From Modestobacter versicolor (lineage in GTDB: Bacteria > Actinomycetota > Actinomycetes > Mycobacteriales > Geodermatophilaceae), in NCBI RefSeq assembly GCF_014195485.1, contig NZ_JACIBU010000001.1, positions 1,364,001-1,428,000 of the forward strand: a stretch of 64,000 bases of DNA, in the 5' to 3' direction. A model generated the notes under the pieces. That model was not told the DNA's origin. It made no database searches and saw only the letters and a list, made by a program, of their open reading frames with translations. Every line of letters begins with the position of its first letter. Within the stretch, counting starts at the first letter, position 1. A program made the position numbers and the translations under genes. This document shows positions 27,643 through 37,395 of this stretch, in pieces.

Positions 27643-29294
27643 TGCGGGCGTCCTGGCCGTTCCGTTCTCGGGGGGCGGGACCGCGGCGCCGGCCGCACCC
27701 GCGCGGCGGGGGGCTCGCCGGACCTCGGCCGCTCGCGGGGCAGGTCCCGGGGGACGGGCCCCGCAGCGGCTCCGGACCGGCGTGGGACGGACGGGCGGTC
27801 ACCGGCGTTCTGCCGGCCGGGCACAGTCTGCCGCTCCGGACCCCTCCGGCGCTCGGCTGGGGTCTCCCGGGGAGGCAGCGGCACCCGACGGTCGTCGGGC
27901 ACGCGGGCCACCATCCGGCCACCGCGCGGCTCCGGGCGGCGGCCCGGGTCGGGACGCCGGGCGGCGCGGCCCTCGTCGGCGCGGCTCGTGCGACGTCGCC
28001 GGGAGGGCACCGGGTCGACGGCCGCGGCGGGCACCGGCAGCAGCAGCCGGGCCAGCCGGCCACGGGGGTGGGCCCGCTGGTGGGCGATGGCCGCGGGCTC
28101 GGAGCGGGCGAACCGGGCCAGCAGCCCGATCACGAAGAGGGTCAGCACCAGCGAGGTGCCGCCGGCCGAGATCAGCGGGAGCGTGACGCCGGTGACCGGC
28201 AGCAGCCCGACGACGTAGCCCATGTTCATCGTCGCCTGGCCGATCAGCCAGACGGTGATGGCGATGCTGGCCAGCTGGATGAACCGGTCGGTCGAGCGGC
28301 GGGCGATGCGGAAGCCGGCCCAGCCGAGGATGGCGTAGAGGCAGACGACGACCAGGCAGCCCAGGAAGCCGAGCTCCTCGCCGATGATGGCGAAGATGTA
28401 GTCGGACTCCGCGTGCGGCAGCAGGTTCCACTTCATCGCGCTGTTGCCCAGGCCGACGCCCCAGAAGCCGCCGGTGGCGAGCGCGTACAGGCCGTGGCAG
28501 GCCTGGTAGCCGCTGTCGCTGGCGTCCGAGCACGGGTCGATGAAGCCGGTGATCCGGGCCATCCGGTACGGCGCGATCACGACCATGAGCGTGACCAGGC
28601 CGGCGACGGCGACCACCGCCCAGCCGACGTAGCGACGGGACAGCCCACCGGCCCACATCAGCCCCGCGATGACCAGGCCGAGGCTGACCACCGCACCCAT
28701 GTCCGGCTCGGCGAGCAGCAGCAGCGACATCAGGCCGAAGACCGGGATCACCGGCACCAGCAGCGACCGGGTGGTCAGGTACTTCTCCCGGGTCGCGATG
28801 ACGTGCGCGCCCCACAGCGCGAAGACCAGCTTGGCCAGCTCGGAGGGCTGGAAGTTGGTGAACCCCAGGTCGAACCAGGCGCGCGCGCCGTTCAGCTCGA
28901 GGGTCACCCCGGGGATCGGCAGCAGCACCAGGGCCAGCAGGGCGAAGACGAACAGCATCGCCCGGGGCGACCACTGCCGCAGCCGGCCGATCGGCAGCCG
29001 CATCGCGACCAGCATGCCGACCAGCCCGATCAGCGCGAAGGCGATCTGCCGGACGCCGGGCAGCCAGGCCGGCAGCCCCGCCTTGGCCGCCTCGATCGAG
29101 GAGGCGGAGAACACCATGACCAGGCCGACGACCAGCAGCAGCCCGGCCGACCCCAGCACCAGGTGTGAGGTCGTCATCGGGCCGTCGAGCCAGGCCGGGC
29201 CGCGCAGCCGCAGCCCGCCCGCGGTGCGGGCGCCCGACGGCGCCCGCTCACGGGCGGCCGGGCGGGTGGCCCGCTCCCGCGTCGAGGTCGCCAC
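27639..29294 (-). CDS. ftsW: Lipid II polymerase FtsW
   Basis: SEDS-family septal peptidoglycan glycosyltransferase, 551 aa with about ten membrane segments. Conserved blocks are [47 protein letters not shown] and [18 protein letters not shown]. The catalytic Asp region of SEDS proteins is AESDYIFA's neighbourhood. The C-terminal 140 residues after the last membrane segment are very rich in Arg and Pro and probably disordered in the cytoplasm, longer than in most FtsW. GTG 29294, five bases after the murD stop. Confidence 0.95.
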   Translation of the reverse strand: MATSTRERATRPAARERAPSGARTAGGLRLRGPAWLDGPMTTSHLVLGSAGLLLVVGLVMVFSASSIEAAKAGLPAWLPGVRQIAFALIGLVGMLVAMRLPIGRLRQWSPRAMLFVFALLALVLLPIPGVTLELNGARAWFDLGFTNFQPSELAKLVFALWGAHVIATREKYLTTRSLLVPVIPVFGLMSLLLLAEPDMGAVVSLGLVIAGLMWAGGLSRRYVGWAVVAVAGLVTLMVVIAPYRMARITGFIDPCSDASDSGYQACHGLYALATGGFWGVGLGNSAMKWNLLPHAESDYIFAIIGEELGFLGCLVVVCLYAILGWAGFRIARRSTDRFIQLASIAITVWLIGQATMNMGYVVGLLPVTGVTLPLISAGGTSLVLTLFVIGLLARFARSEPAAIAHQRAHPRGRLARLLLPVPAAAVDPVPSRRRRTSRADEGRAARRPDPGRRPEPRGGRMVARVPDDRRVPLPPRETPAERRRGPERQTVPGRQNAGDRPSVPRRSGAAAGPVPRDLPRERPRSGEPPAARVRPAPRSRPPRTERPGRPQ

Positions 29295-29299
29295 CGGGC

Positions 29300-30712
29300 T
29301 CAGCCCAGGGCGCGCACCGCGTCGGCGAAGGCCCGGCCGCGGTGCGCGTAGTCGGTGAACACGTCCATCGAGGCGGCCGCGGGAGCCAGCAGGACGGTGT
29401 CACCGGGACGCGCGAGCCGGACGGCGGCCGCCACGACCTCACGCATCACGCTGTCCCCATCCGTCACCACCGCCCCATCGTCGCCGCTCGGGACGACGGT
29501 GCGTGGGACCGACGGGGCGTGTCGCGCCAACGACCTGGCCAACTGCTCCCGGTCGCGGCCCAGCAGGACCACCCCGGCCAGCCGCGGGGCGACCGCGGCG
29601 ACCAGCGGGTCGACGTCGGCGCCCTTGAGCAGGCCGCCGGCGATCCACACCACCCTCGGGTAGCTGGCCAGCGAGGCACCGGCGGCGTGCGGGTTGGTGG
29701 CCTTGCTGTCGTCGACGAAGTCGACCCCGTCGACGCTGCCGACCAGCACGTTGCGGTGGGCTCCGCCGCGGAACCCGGCCAGGCCGCGGCCGACGGCCGC
29801 CGCGTCGACGCCGGCGACCCGGGCCAGCGCGGCGGCGACCAGGGCGTTCACGGTGTTGTGCGGCCCGCGCACCTGCAGGGCGTCCAGCTCGACGAGCAGC
29901 TCGCCGGCCGGGGTGGCGCTGAACGCGCGGTCGACCAGCGCCCCGGCGCGCACACCGAGCTGGCCGCGCTGCGGCTCGCCGAGGGTCACCGTGACCGGGT
30001 GCCGGTGCCCGGCGACGAGCGAGGAGGCGACCGGGTCGCCGGCGTCGCCGACGGCGACCGGGGCCAGCCGCAGCAGCCGGCCCTTGGCCTCGCGGTAGGC
30101 GTCGAAGGAGCCGTGCCAGTCGACGTGGTCGTCGGCGACGTTGAGCACCGCTGCGGCCGCCGGGGCGATCGAGGACGACCAGTGCAGCTGGAAGCTGGAC
30201 AGCTCGACGGCGATCGCGTCGAAGGAGGGCCGGCCGTCGGCGTCCCGGGCGGTGACGACCTCGACCAGCGGCCGGCCGACGTTGCCGGCGGCGACCGCCC
30301 GCAGGCCGCCGGCCTGCAGCACCGCCTCCAGCATCGTCACCGTGGTGGTCTTGCCGTTGGTGCCGGTGACGGCGTACCAGGGCGCGGGCTCCCCGCCGTC
30401 CGGGCCGGGGGCACGCAGCCGCCAGGCGAGCTCGGGCTCCCCCACGACCTCGAGGCCGCGCTGGGCGGCGGCGACCAGCAGCGGGTGGTCCGGGCGCCAG
30501 CCCGGTGAGGTGACGACGAGGTCGACGTCCTCCGGCGGGGTGCTCACCGGGCCCAGCCAGCGCGCCCCGGCGGCGACCAGCTCGGCCACGACGGCGGGCT
30601 CGGCCGCGTCGGTGAGCAGGACGTCGTCACCCCGCGCGAGCAGCACCCGGGCGGCCGCGGCGCCGGAGACGCCCAGCCCGGCGACGAGGACGGTGCCCAG
30701 CCGGCCGGCCAT
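29300..30712 (-). CDS. murD: UDP-MurNAc-L-alanine:D-glutamate ligase MurD
   Basis: Adds D-Glu to UDP-MurNAc-L-Ala, 470 aa. TVLVAGLGVSGAAAARVL is the N-terminal nucleotide fold, YAVTGTNGKTTTVTML the ATP loop, ELSSFQLHW and NVADDHVDWHGSF the Mur centre, and VDDSKATNPHAAGASL the diagnostic MurD C-domain motif. The mraY stop overlaps the start as TGATG; GTG 30715, one codon upstream, is an equal alternative. It is followed closely by ftsW. Confidence 0.96.
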   Translation of the reverse strand: MAGRLGTVLVAGLGVSGAAAARVLLARGDDVLLTDAAEPAVVAELVAAGARWLGPVSTPPEDVDLVVTSPGWRPDHPLLVAAAQRGLEVVGEPELAWRLRAPGPDGGEPAPWYAVTGTNGKTTTVTMLEAVLQAGGLRAVAAGNVGRPLVEVVTARDADGRPSFDAIAVELSSFQLHWSSSIAPAAAAVLNVADDHVDWHGSFDAYREAKGRLLRLAPVAVGDAGDPVASSLVAGHRHPVTVTLGEPQRGQLGVRAGALVDRAFSATPAGELLVELDALQVRGPHNTVNALVAAALARVAGVDAAAVGRGLAGFRGGAHRNVLVGSVDGVDFVDDSKATNPHAAGASLASYPRVVWIAGGLLKGADVDPLVAAVAPRLAGVVLLGRDREQLARSLARHAPSVPRTVVPSGDDGAVVTDGDSVMREVVAAAVRLARPGDTVLLAPAAASMDVFTDYAHRGRAFADAVRALG

Positions 30713-31791
30713 CACAGGCCCGCGAAGGAGAGCCAGTCGGCGTAGAACAGCCCGATCCCGAACGCCACCGCCATCCCGGTGACCAGCCAGAAGCGCACGA
30801 TCACCGTGTTCTCCGTCCAGCCGGCCAGCTCGAAGTGGTGGTGCAGCGGCGCCATCCGGAACACCCGGCGGCGGGTGGCCCGGAAGAACGCCACCTGGAT
30901 GACGACCGACAGGGTCACCGCCACGAACAGGCCGCCCAGCACCACCAGCAGCAGCTCGGTGCGGGTGACGATGGCCAGCCCCGACATCAGCCCGCCCAGG
31001 GCCAGCGAGCCGGTGTCGCCCATGAAGATCCGCGCCGGTGAGGTGTTCCACCACAGGAAGCCCAGGCAGGCGCCCATCGCCGCGGCGGCGATCAGCGTGA
31101 CGTCGAGCGGGTCGCGGACGGTGTAGCAGCCGTCGGTGGCGAGCGCGCTGCCGCAGTCGTGCCCGAACTGCCAGAACGAGATGATCACGTAGGAGGCGAA
31201 CACCATCGCCGAGCAGCCGGCGGCCAGGCCGTCCAGGCCGTCGGTCAGGTTCACCGCGTTGGAGAACCCGGCGATGAACAGGTAGGCGACCGCGACGAAG
31301 AGGAAGGTCGGGAGCACCAGCGGCTCGATGTCCCGGACGAAGGAGATCGCCGTGGTCGCCACCGCCGGGCCGCTGCCGTCCTCGACCAGCGCCAGCACCG
31401 CGAAGGTGACCCCGATGACCAGCTGGCCGACCAGCTTCGCGGTCTTGTTCAGCCCCAGGCTGCGCCGGTACCGGATCTTCAGGTAGTCGTCGAGGAAGCC
31501 GACCGTGCCCAGCCCGATGAGCAGGAACAGCAGCAGCAGGCCGGTCTTGGTGACCCCGCGCCCCTCCTGGTCCAGCAGGAACAGGTGGGCCGCCAGGTAG
31601 CCGAGCACGGTGGCCAGCACCATGACGGTGCCGCCCATCGTGGGCGTGCCCTTCTTGGACAGGTGGCTCTCCGGGCCGTCGTCCCGGATCTCCTGGCCGA
31701 AGCCGTGCTGGCGGAACGCCTTGATCGCCAGCGGCGTCACCAGGATCGAGACGATCAGCCCGACGGCCGCGGCGATGAGGACGGACTTCAC
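30712..31791 (-). CDS. mraY: Phospho-MurNAc-pentapeptide transferase MraY
   Basis: Integral membrane enzyme that makes lipid I, 359 aa with about ten membrane segments. Signature sites are GTPTMGGTV, the Asp pair of FLDDYLKI, NLTDGLDGLAAG, FMGDTGSLALGG and the APLHHHFEL histidine loop. GTG 31791 overlaps the murF TGA (GTGA). Confidence 0.97.
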   Translation of the reverse strand: MKSVLIAAAVGLIVSILVTPLAIKAFRQHGFGQEIRDDGPESHLSKKGTPTMGGTVMVLATVLGYLAAHLFLLDQEGRGVTKTGLLLLFLLIGLGTVGFLDDYLKIRYRRSLGLNKTAKLVGQLVIGVTFAVLALVEDGSGPAVATTAISFVRDIEPLVLPTFLFVAVAYLFIAGFSNAVNLTDGLDGLAAGCSAMVFASYVIISFWQFGHDCGSALATDGCYTVRDPLDVTLIAAAAMGACLGFLWWNTSPARIFMGDTGSLALGGLMSGLAIVTRTELLLVVLGGLFVAVTLSVVIQVAFFRATRRRVFRMAPLHHHFELAGWTENTVIVRFWLVTGMAVAFGIGLFYADWLSFAGL

Positions 31792-33224
31792 GAGGCGGCC
31801 CCGTCCGGGCCGTCGCCGGTGGCCAGCAGGTCGGCGGCGAGCTGCTCCAGCCCGTAGGAGCGGGAGGCCTTGACCAGGACGACGTCGTCCGCGCCGAGGG
31901 CGTCGGTCAGCAGCCGGCGGGCTGCCTCGCGGTCCGGCACGTGCTGCACGCTGTCCAGCGCTCTTCCCTCCGACGGTCCTGCGCCGCCCGCCGACAGTTC
32001 GGCGAGGGCTCCGGTGTGCACCCCGATGGCGTCCGGCCCGACGGAGACCAGCAGGTCCACCCCGGCCCGGACGGCGTCCCGGCCGAGCCGGGCGTGCGCG
32101 GCGTCCGCGCCCGGGCCCAGCTCGCCCATCGCGCCGAGGACGGCGACCCGCCGTCGTCCCGGCAGCCGGACGAGGGCCTCCAGCGCGGCGCGCATCGACT
32201 CGGGGTTGGCGTTGTAGGCGTCGTTGACGACGGTCAGCCCGTCGGGCCGGCGGGAGACCTCCATCCGCCAGCGGCTGCGCGGCTCCGCGGCGGACAGCGC
32301 GGCGGCGACCGCGGCGGGCGCCATGCCGGCGGCCAGCGCGGCGGCGGCCGCGGACAGCGCGTTGGGCACCTGGTGGGCACCGACCACCTGCAGCGCGACC
32401 GGGTGCTCCTCGCCGCCGGCGACCAGGGTGAACACCGGCCGCGCGGCGTCGTCGAGCTCCACGCCGGTGGCCCGCACGTCGGCGTCCTCGCCCAGCCCGG
32501 TGGTGACCACCCGGGCGGCGGTGCGCGGCGCCATGCCGATGACCCGGTGGTCGTCGGCGTTGAGCACCGCGGTGCCCTCGGCCGGCAGCGCCTCGACCAG
32601 CTCGCCCTTGCTGGTGGCGATCACCTCGGCGCTGCCGAACTCGCCCAGGTGGGCCGAGCCGACGTTGAGCACCACGCCGATGTCCGGCCGGGCGATGCGG
32701 CAGAGCCGGGCGATGTGCCCGGGGCCGCGCGAGCCCATCTCCAGCACCAGGTACCGGGTGCCGGTGCCGGCGGTGAGCACGGTCAGCGGCAGGCCGATGT
32801 CGTTGTTGAAGGAGCCCTGCGGGCTCACCGTGGGGCCGGCGGCGGCGAGCACCTGGCCGAGCAGGTCCTTGGTGGAGGTCTTGCCCGACGACCCGGTGAT
32901 GCCGACGGTGACCAGCCCGGCCTCGGCGAGCTGGCGGTGCACCGCGGCGGCCAGCAGGCCCAGGGCGGCGACCGGGTCCGGCACCACGACGCAGGGCAGC
33001 GCGGGGTCGGGGCGGGTGGTGAGCGCGCCGACCGCACCGGCGGCGGCGGCCGCGGGCACGTAGTCGGCACCGTCGACCCGCTCCCCCGGCAGCGCGACGA
33101 ACAGGTCGCCGGCGCCCAGGGCGCGGGAGTCGACGAGGACCGAGCCGGTGACGACGGCCGAGCCGTCGCCGCTGAGCTCGCCGCCGACCGCCTCGGCCAC
33201 CTCGGCCAGGCTCAGCTCGATCAC
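31788..33224 (-). CDS. murF: UDP-MurNAc-tripeptide:D-Ala-D-Ala ligase MurF
   Basis: Adds the D-Ala-D-Ala dipeptide, 478 aa. VDSRALGAGDLFVALPGER is the MurE/MurF N-domain, VGITGSSGKTSTKDLL the ATP loop, LVLEMGSRGPGHIARL and NVGSAHLGEFGS are MurF-specific, and VVNDAYNANPESMRAAL marks the C domain. GTG 33224 is chosen for the AGGTGG ribosome site five bases upstream; the frame stays open to 33527, but that part is Arg/Pro shadow sequence. A 73-bp gap separates it from murE. Confidence 0.96.
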   Translation of the reverse strand: MIELSLAEVAEAVGGELSGDGSAVVTGSVLVDSRALGAGDLFVALPGERVDGADYVPAAAAAGAVGALTTRPDPALPCVVVPDPVAALGLLAAAVHRQLAEAGLVTVGITGSSGKTSTKDLLGQVLAAAGPTVSPQGSFNNDIGLPLTVLTAGTGTRYLVLEMGSRGPGHIARLCRIARPDIGVVLNVGSAHLGEFGSAEVIATSKGELVEALPAEGTAVLNADDHRVIGMAPRTAARVVTTGLGEDADVRATGVELDDAARPVFTLVAGGEEHPVALQVVGAHQVPNALSAAAAALAAGMAPAAVAAALSAAEPRSRWRMEVSRRPDGLTVVNDAYNANPESMRAALEALVRLPGRRRVAVLGAMGELGPGADAAHARLGRDAVRAGVDLLVSVGPDAIGVHTGALAELSAGGAGPSEGRALDSVQHVPDREAARRLLTDALGADDVVLVKASRSYGLEQLAADLLATGDGPDGAAS

Positions 33225-33297
33225 GCGTCCACCTCGCTGGCGCTCGTCGGACGCGTGCTCGGCGATGCTGCGCCCCTGCGTGACCTCGCGAGCTCGG

Positions 33298-34842
33298 TCA
33301 CGCGCCCACCATCCGGGCCTGCAGCACCTCGCGGAGCACGGCGCGGTCGTCGAAGGGCAGCACCTGACCTCCCACCTCCTGGCCGGTCTCGTGTCCCTTG
33401 CCGGCCACCAGGAGGGTGTCACCCGGCTGCGCCAGCGCCACCGCGGCGGCCAGCGCGGCGCGCCGGTCGCCGACCTCCAGCACCTCGGCCCGGGTGTCGG
33501 CCGGGACGCCGGCGCGCATGGCGGCACGGATCGCCGCCGGGTCCTCCGACCGCGGGTTGTCGTCGGTGATCACCAGGACGTCGCTGCCGGCCGCCGCGGC
33601 GGCGCCCATCGCCGGCCGCTTGCCCGGGTCGCGGTCACCGCCGCAACCGAGCACGGTGAGCAGTCGCCCGCCCGTCGCGGACCGCAGCGCGGCGAGCGCG
33701 GTCTGCACCGCGTCGGGCGTGTGCGCGTAGTCGACGACGGCGACGAAGGGCTGGCCGGCGTCCACCGGCTCCATCCGGCCCGGGACGACGGTGTCCGCGA
33801 CCCCGGGCAGCGCGGTCTCCGGCGGCACCCCGACGGCGTCCAGCAGGGCGACCGCGAGCACCGCGTTCGCGACGTTGAAGTCACCGGGCAGCCGGAGCCG
33901 GGCCGGCCAGCTGCGCCCGCCGGGGCCGTGCAGGGTGAAGGTCGACCCGCCCGTGGGGACGGTGGCGACGTCGGTGGCCGACCAGTCGGCGTCCGCGCCG
34001 CGGGTGGAGACGGTGACCGTGCCGGGGCGGACCAGCCGGCGGCCGGCCTCGTCGTCGACGTCGACCACCTCGACCGCGGCCCGCCCGTCGAACAGCAGCG
34101 CCTTGGCCTGGAAGTAGCTCTCCATGTCGTGGTGGTACTCGAGGTGGTCGCGGGAGAGGTTGGTGAAGCCCGCGGCGGCGAACCGCACGCCACCGACCCG
34201 GCCCATGACCAGCGCGTGGCTGGACACCTCCATGACCACGGCCCGGACGCCGGAGGCCACCATCCCGGCCAGCAGCGCGTGCAGCTCGGGCGCCTCGGGG
34301 GTGGTCCGCGCGCTGGGCATCTCGGTGGTGACCGGCGCCCCGTCGGCGTCCCGTCCCCGGGTGCGGGTCTGCACGGTGCCGATCAGCCCGCTGGTCCAGC
34401 CGGCCGCCGCGAAGCCGGCCTCCACCAGGTAGCTGGTCGTCGTCTTGCCGTTCGTGCCGGTGATGCCGATGACGGTCAGCTGCTCGCTCGGCAGGCCGTG
34501 CACCCGCCCGGCGACGGGCCCGAGCACGGCGCGCGGGTCGTCGACGACGCACACCGGCAGGCCGGTGGCCCGGGCGGGCCCGGCACCGCTGGGGTCGGTG
34601 AGCACCGCGACGGCGCCGCGCCCGACGGCGTCGGGGGCGAACCGGACGCCGTGCGCGTTGGCCCCGGGCAGCGCGGCGAACAGGTCACCGGGGCGGACGG
34701 CGCCGGAGGCGAGCGTCACGCCGGTGACCGGGGTGGCGGGGTCGCCCTGCACGGGCGGGCCGACGAGGTCGGCCAGGTCGGCGAGGGTGAGCGGCCGGTC
34801 CCCGGCTGGCCGGGGACCGGACCCGGGCACGGTCGGGGTCAC
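33298..34842 (-). CDS. murE: UDP-MurNAc-tripeptide synthetase MurE (meso-DAP type)
   Basis: Adds the third residue of the stem peptide, 514 aa. VIGITGTNGKTTTSYLVE is the ATP loop, MEVSSHALVMGRV and FTNLSRDHLEYH the centre, VVDYAHTPDAV the C domain start. DDNPRSEDP contains DNPR, the motif that selects meso-diaminopimelate over lysine. I chose GTG 34842 because a TAGATT -10 box lies eight bases before it, fitting a leaderless or internal promoter. GTG 34899 (19 residues longer) is the alternative. Confidence 0.95.
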   Translation of the reverse strand: MTPTVPGSGPRPAGDRPLTLADLADLVGPPVQGDPATPVTGVTLASGAVRPGDLFAALPGANAHGVRFAPDAVGRGAVAVLTDPSGAGPARATGLPVCVVDDPRAVLGPVAGRVHGLPSEQLTVIGITGTNGKTTTSYLVEAGFAAAGWTSGLIGTVQTRTRGRDADGAPVTTEMPSARTTPEAPELHALLAGMVASGVRAVVMEVSSHALVMGRVGGVRFAAAGFTNLSRDHLEYHHDMESYFQAKALLFDGRAAVEVVDVDDEAGRRLVRPGTVTVSTRGADADWSATDVATVPTGGSTFTLHGPGGRSWPARLRLPGDFNVANAVLAVALLDAVGVPPETALPGVADTVVPGRMEPVDAGQPFVAVVDYAHTPDAVQTALAALRSATGGRLLTVLGCGGDRDPGKRPAMGAAAAAGSDVLVITDDNPRSEDPAAIRAAMRAGVPADTRAEVLEVGDRRAALAAAVALAQPGDTLLVAGKGHETGQEVGGQVLPFDDRAVLREVLQARMVGA

Positions 34843-34850
34843 GTCTGTCC

Positions 34851-34856
34851 AATCTA
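34851..34856 (-). promoter_or_regulatory. -10 box within the dcw cluster, upstream of murE
   Basis: TAGATT on the minus strand, eight bases before GTG 34842. This would be an internal promoter letting murE and later genes be read apart from ftsI. Confidence 0.4.
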
Positions 34857-34929
34857 CCGGCGGCTGCCGCTGGGGCCCGATGATCACCGGATCGTCCACG
34901 TGTCGGCGTCGGCCGGGGCCGGCCGGGGG

Positions 34930-36795
34930 TCAGTCGACGCGGAGGGTGAAGTCCGGGCGGGGGGTGCCGGAGGGGACGACGCCGCCGGCGGTCAGCGCGT
35001 AGCGCATGACGTCGGAGAACACCGGTGCGGCGACCTGGCCGCCCTCGGCGGAGCTGGTCGGGCGCTCGAGGTCGACGGCGACCACGTACTGCGGGTCGTC
35101 GGCCGGGGCGTAGCCGACGAAGGTGGTGAAGTAGCCGCCGCCGGTGTAGCAGCTGCAGTCGGGGTTGGCGCGCTGCGCGGTGCCGGTCTTGCCGACCACC
35201 CGGAAGCCGTCGACCTCGCCGAGCGGGGCGGTGCCGCCCTTGCCGACGACCGCCTCGAGCATGTAGGTCAGCTGGCCCGCGGTGTCCTCGCTGACCACCC
35301 GGGTGCCCTCGGGGCGCGGGGCGTCGGTGACCGTGCCGTCGGCGGCGGTCACCGAGGAGACCACCCGCGGCGGGACGCGGACCCCGCCGTTGGCCAGGGT
35401 CTGGTACACCGACGCCATCTGCAGCGTGGTGACCGAGATGCCCTGGCCGATGGGCACGTTGGCGGCGCGGCTCTCGGTCCAGTCCGCGGAGTCCTCGAGG
35501 ATGCCCGCGCTCTCGCCGGGCAGCTCGATCCCGGTCTCGGAGCCGAGCCCGAACGCCCGGAGGTAGCGCTCCAGCGTGCTGTTGCCCACCTCGCGGGCCA
35601 GCATGATCGACCCGACGTTGCTCGACTGCGCCAGGATGCCGGTGACGGTGAAGTCGATCGGCTCGTGGTCGTGCGCGTCGGTGACGACCGCGTCCCCGGC
35701 CTGGATGTGCCCGTTGACGGTGAGCACGGTGTCCTTGGTCGCCTTGCCCTCCTCGATGGCGGCGGCCAGGGTCACCGCCTTCATCACCGAGCCCGGCTCG
35801 TAGACGTCGGAGACCACCGGGTTGCCCAGCAGGTCGGGGTCGGTCTCGTTGTAGCGGCCCGGGTCGTAGCCGGGGCAGGAGGCCATCGCGGCGACCTCGC
35901 CGGTGTGCACGTCCAGCACGACCGCCGAGGCCGAGGTGGTGGCGCCGTCGGCGCAGGCGCTGTCCAGCCGCTGCTGCACCACGTACTGCAGGTCCTCGTC
36001 CAGGGTCAGCTGCACCGAGCCGCCGTCGGTGGCCGGGGTGGTCTCGTCGATGCCCGAGGGGATCTCGTTGCCGCTGTTGTCGACCTCGACCCGCTTCTCC
36101 CCGTCGGTGCCGGCCAGCACGTCCTCGTGGGTCTGCTCGATGCCGGCCAGGCCGTCGCCGTCGCTGCCGACGAACCCGACGACCTGGCCGCCGACCGCCC
36201 CGGCGGGGTAGAGGCGCACCGGGTCGTCCTCGAAGACCAGCCCGGAGCGGGTGGCCAGCGGGAGCTCGCGGATCACCTCGGTGACGTCGGTGGACACGTG
36301 CCGGGCGAGCACCACGTAGCGGGAGTCGCGGGACAGCTGCTCGGTGAGCTCGGCGACCGGGACGTCGAGCAGCGTGGTGAGCGCGAGCGCCGTCCGGGTG
36401 GGGTCCTGAACGACCGCGGGGTCGGCCACCACCCGCTCGGCGCCCACGGAGTAGGCCAGCACCTGCCCGTTGCGGTCGGTGATCTGCCCGCGCACCGCCT
36501 CGATGGGGTACCTGGCCATCCGGTCGTCGGTGGCGGCCTGCGCGTAGGCCGCCCCGTCGACGCCCTGCAGCACCACCAGCCGGCCGACGACCACCACCAG
36601 CAGGGCGATCAGGAAGAGCAGCCCCCACCGGTTGCGCTGCTCGCGGTGGGCGAGCCCCAGCGGCTGGCGCCGCCGGCCGCCCGGCTCGCGGCGCGGCCGC
36701 AGGTCACCGCGCCCGGCCGGACCGGTCGCCCGGGCAGGGGCGCGCCGCGCTCCGCTGGAGCGGGGCGGCGGCGTCGGCGGACCTGCAGGGGCCAC
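34930..36795 (-). CDS. ftsI: Septal peptidoglycan transpeptidase FtsI (PBP3)
   Basis: Class B penicillin-binding protein that cross-links septal wall, 621 aa. A 45-residue Arg/Pro cytoplasmic tail and one membrane segment (about 57-76) precede the pedestal domain (RGQITDRNGQVLA). The transpeptidase domain has the acyl-Ser336 in EPGSVMK (Lys339), the SSN triad in AQSSNVGS, and Lys536 in KTGTAQ. A CSCY pair near residue 545 (NPDCSCYTGGG) is unusual so close to the active site. GTG 36795 is three bases after the ftsL-like stop. Confidence 0.95.
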   Translation of the reverse strand: MAPAGPPTPPPRSSGARRAPARATGPAGRGDLRPRREPGGRRRQPLGLAHREQRNRWGLLFLIALLVVVVGRLVVLQGVDGAAYAQAATDDRMARYPIEAVRGQITDRNGQVLAYSVGAERVVADPAVVQDPTRTALALTTLLDVPVAELTEQLSRDSRYVVLARHVSTDVTEVIRELPLATRSGLVFEDDPVRLYPAGAVGGQVVGFVGSDGDGLAGIEQTHEDVLAGTDGEKRVEVDNSGNEIPSGIDETTPATDGGSVQLTLDEDLQYVVQQRLDSACADGATTSASAVVLDVHTGEVAAMASCPGYDPGRYNETDPDLLGNPVVSDVYEPGSVMKAVTLAAAIEEGKATKDTVLTVNGHIQAGDAVVTDAHDHEPIDFTVTGILAQSSNVGSIMLAREVGNSTLERYLRAFGLGSETGIELPGESAGILEDSADWTESRAANVPIGQGISVTTLQMASVYQTLANGGVRVPPRVVSSVTAADGTVTDAPRPEGTRVVSEDTAGQLTYMLEAVVGKGGTAPLGEVDGFRVVGKTGTAQRANPDCSCYTGGGYFTTFVGYAPADDPQYVVAVDLERPTSSAEGGQVAAPVFSDVMRYALTAGGVVPSGTPRPDFTLRVD

Positions 36796-36798
36796 GGA

Positions 36799-37395
36799 TC
36801 AGTTCCCGGGGGTCGTGGGGGCGGGTTCGGGGGCGGGCGCCGGTTCGGCGGTGCCGAGCAGCACCGAGGTGCCGTCGGGCTGCAGCACCAGGTGGGCCGC
36901 GGCCCCCGGCTGGACCAGCCCGGCGGCGGCCGCCGCCCGGGCGAGCTCGGCAGCAGTGTCGGCAACGACCACCTGCTGCTCCAGCCGAGCGACCTCCTCG
37001 GCCTGCTCGGCGATCGCGGCCCGCTGCTGGTTGGCCTCCAGCGAGTCGACGGCGATGGCGGTGTTCAGCAGCAGCAGCCCGACCGTGGTCGCGACCAGCA
37101 TCGCCACCAGCAGGACGACGAACGGTGCGCGCCGCCGGGCCGCCGGCCGCACCCGGGGCGGGGTGCGGGTCGGCGTGGTGCGGGCCGGCGGGACCAGCCG
37201 CAGCTGCGGGCCGGTGCCGACCGGGCCGGTGCGCCGGGTGGTGCCGGGACGCGGCACGTGGACCGGGCCGGTGCCGGGGCGGGGCGCGGTGCGCGCGGTC
37301 GCCGTCCGGGCGGTGGCGGTGCGGTTGGTCGCCGTCCTCGCGGTGGCGGTGCGGGCCGCCGTCCTCGCCGTCGTGGCGTGGGCCGGCTGGCTCAC
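36799..37395 (-). CDS. ftsL: FtsL-like divisome protein with Arg-Thr-Ala repeats
   Basis: A 198-aa single-pass protein in the ftsL position between rsmH and ftsI. The cytoplasmic N terminus (residues 8-36) is built almost only of Thr, Ala and Arg in repeats such as TARTA, followed by a basic Pro/Arg stretch, a membrane segment (about 91-113) and a short coiled coil (115-155, [18 protein letters not shown]) typical of FtsL/FtsB. The C-terminal tail is Ala/Pro-rich. GTG 37395 overlaps the rsmH stop (GTGA). Assignment rests on position and layout, as FtsL sequences diverge strongly. Confidence 0.82.
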   Translation of the reverse strand: MSQPAHATTARTAARTATARTATNRTATARTATARTAPRPGTGPVHVPRPGTTRRTGPVGTGPQLRLVPPARTTPTRTPPRVRPAARRRAPFVVLLVAMLVATTVGLLLLNTAIAVDSLEANQQRAAIAEQAEEVARLEQQVVVADTAAELARAAAAAGLVQPGAAAHLVLQPDGTSVLLGTAEPAPAPEPAPTTPGN

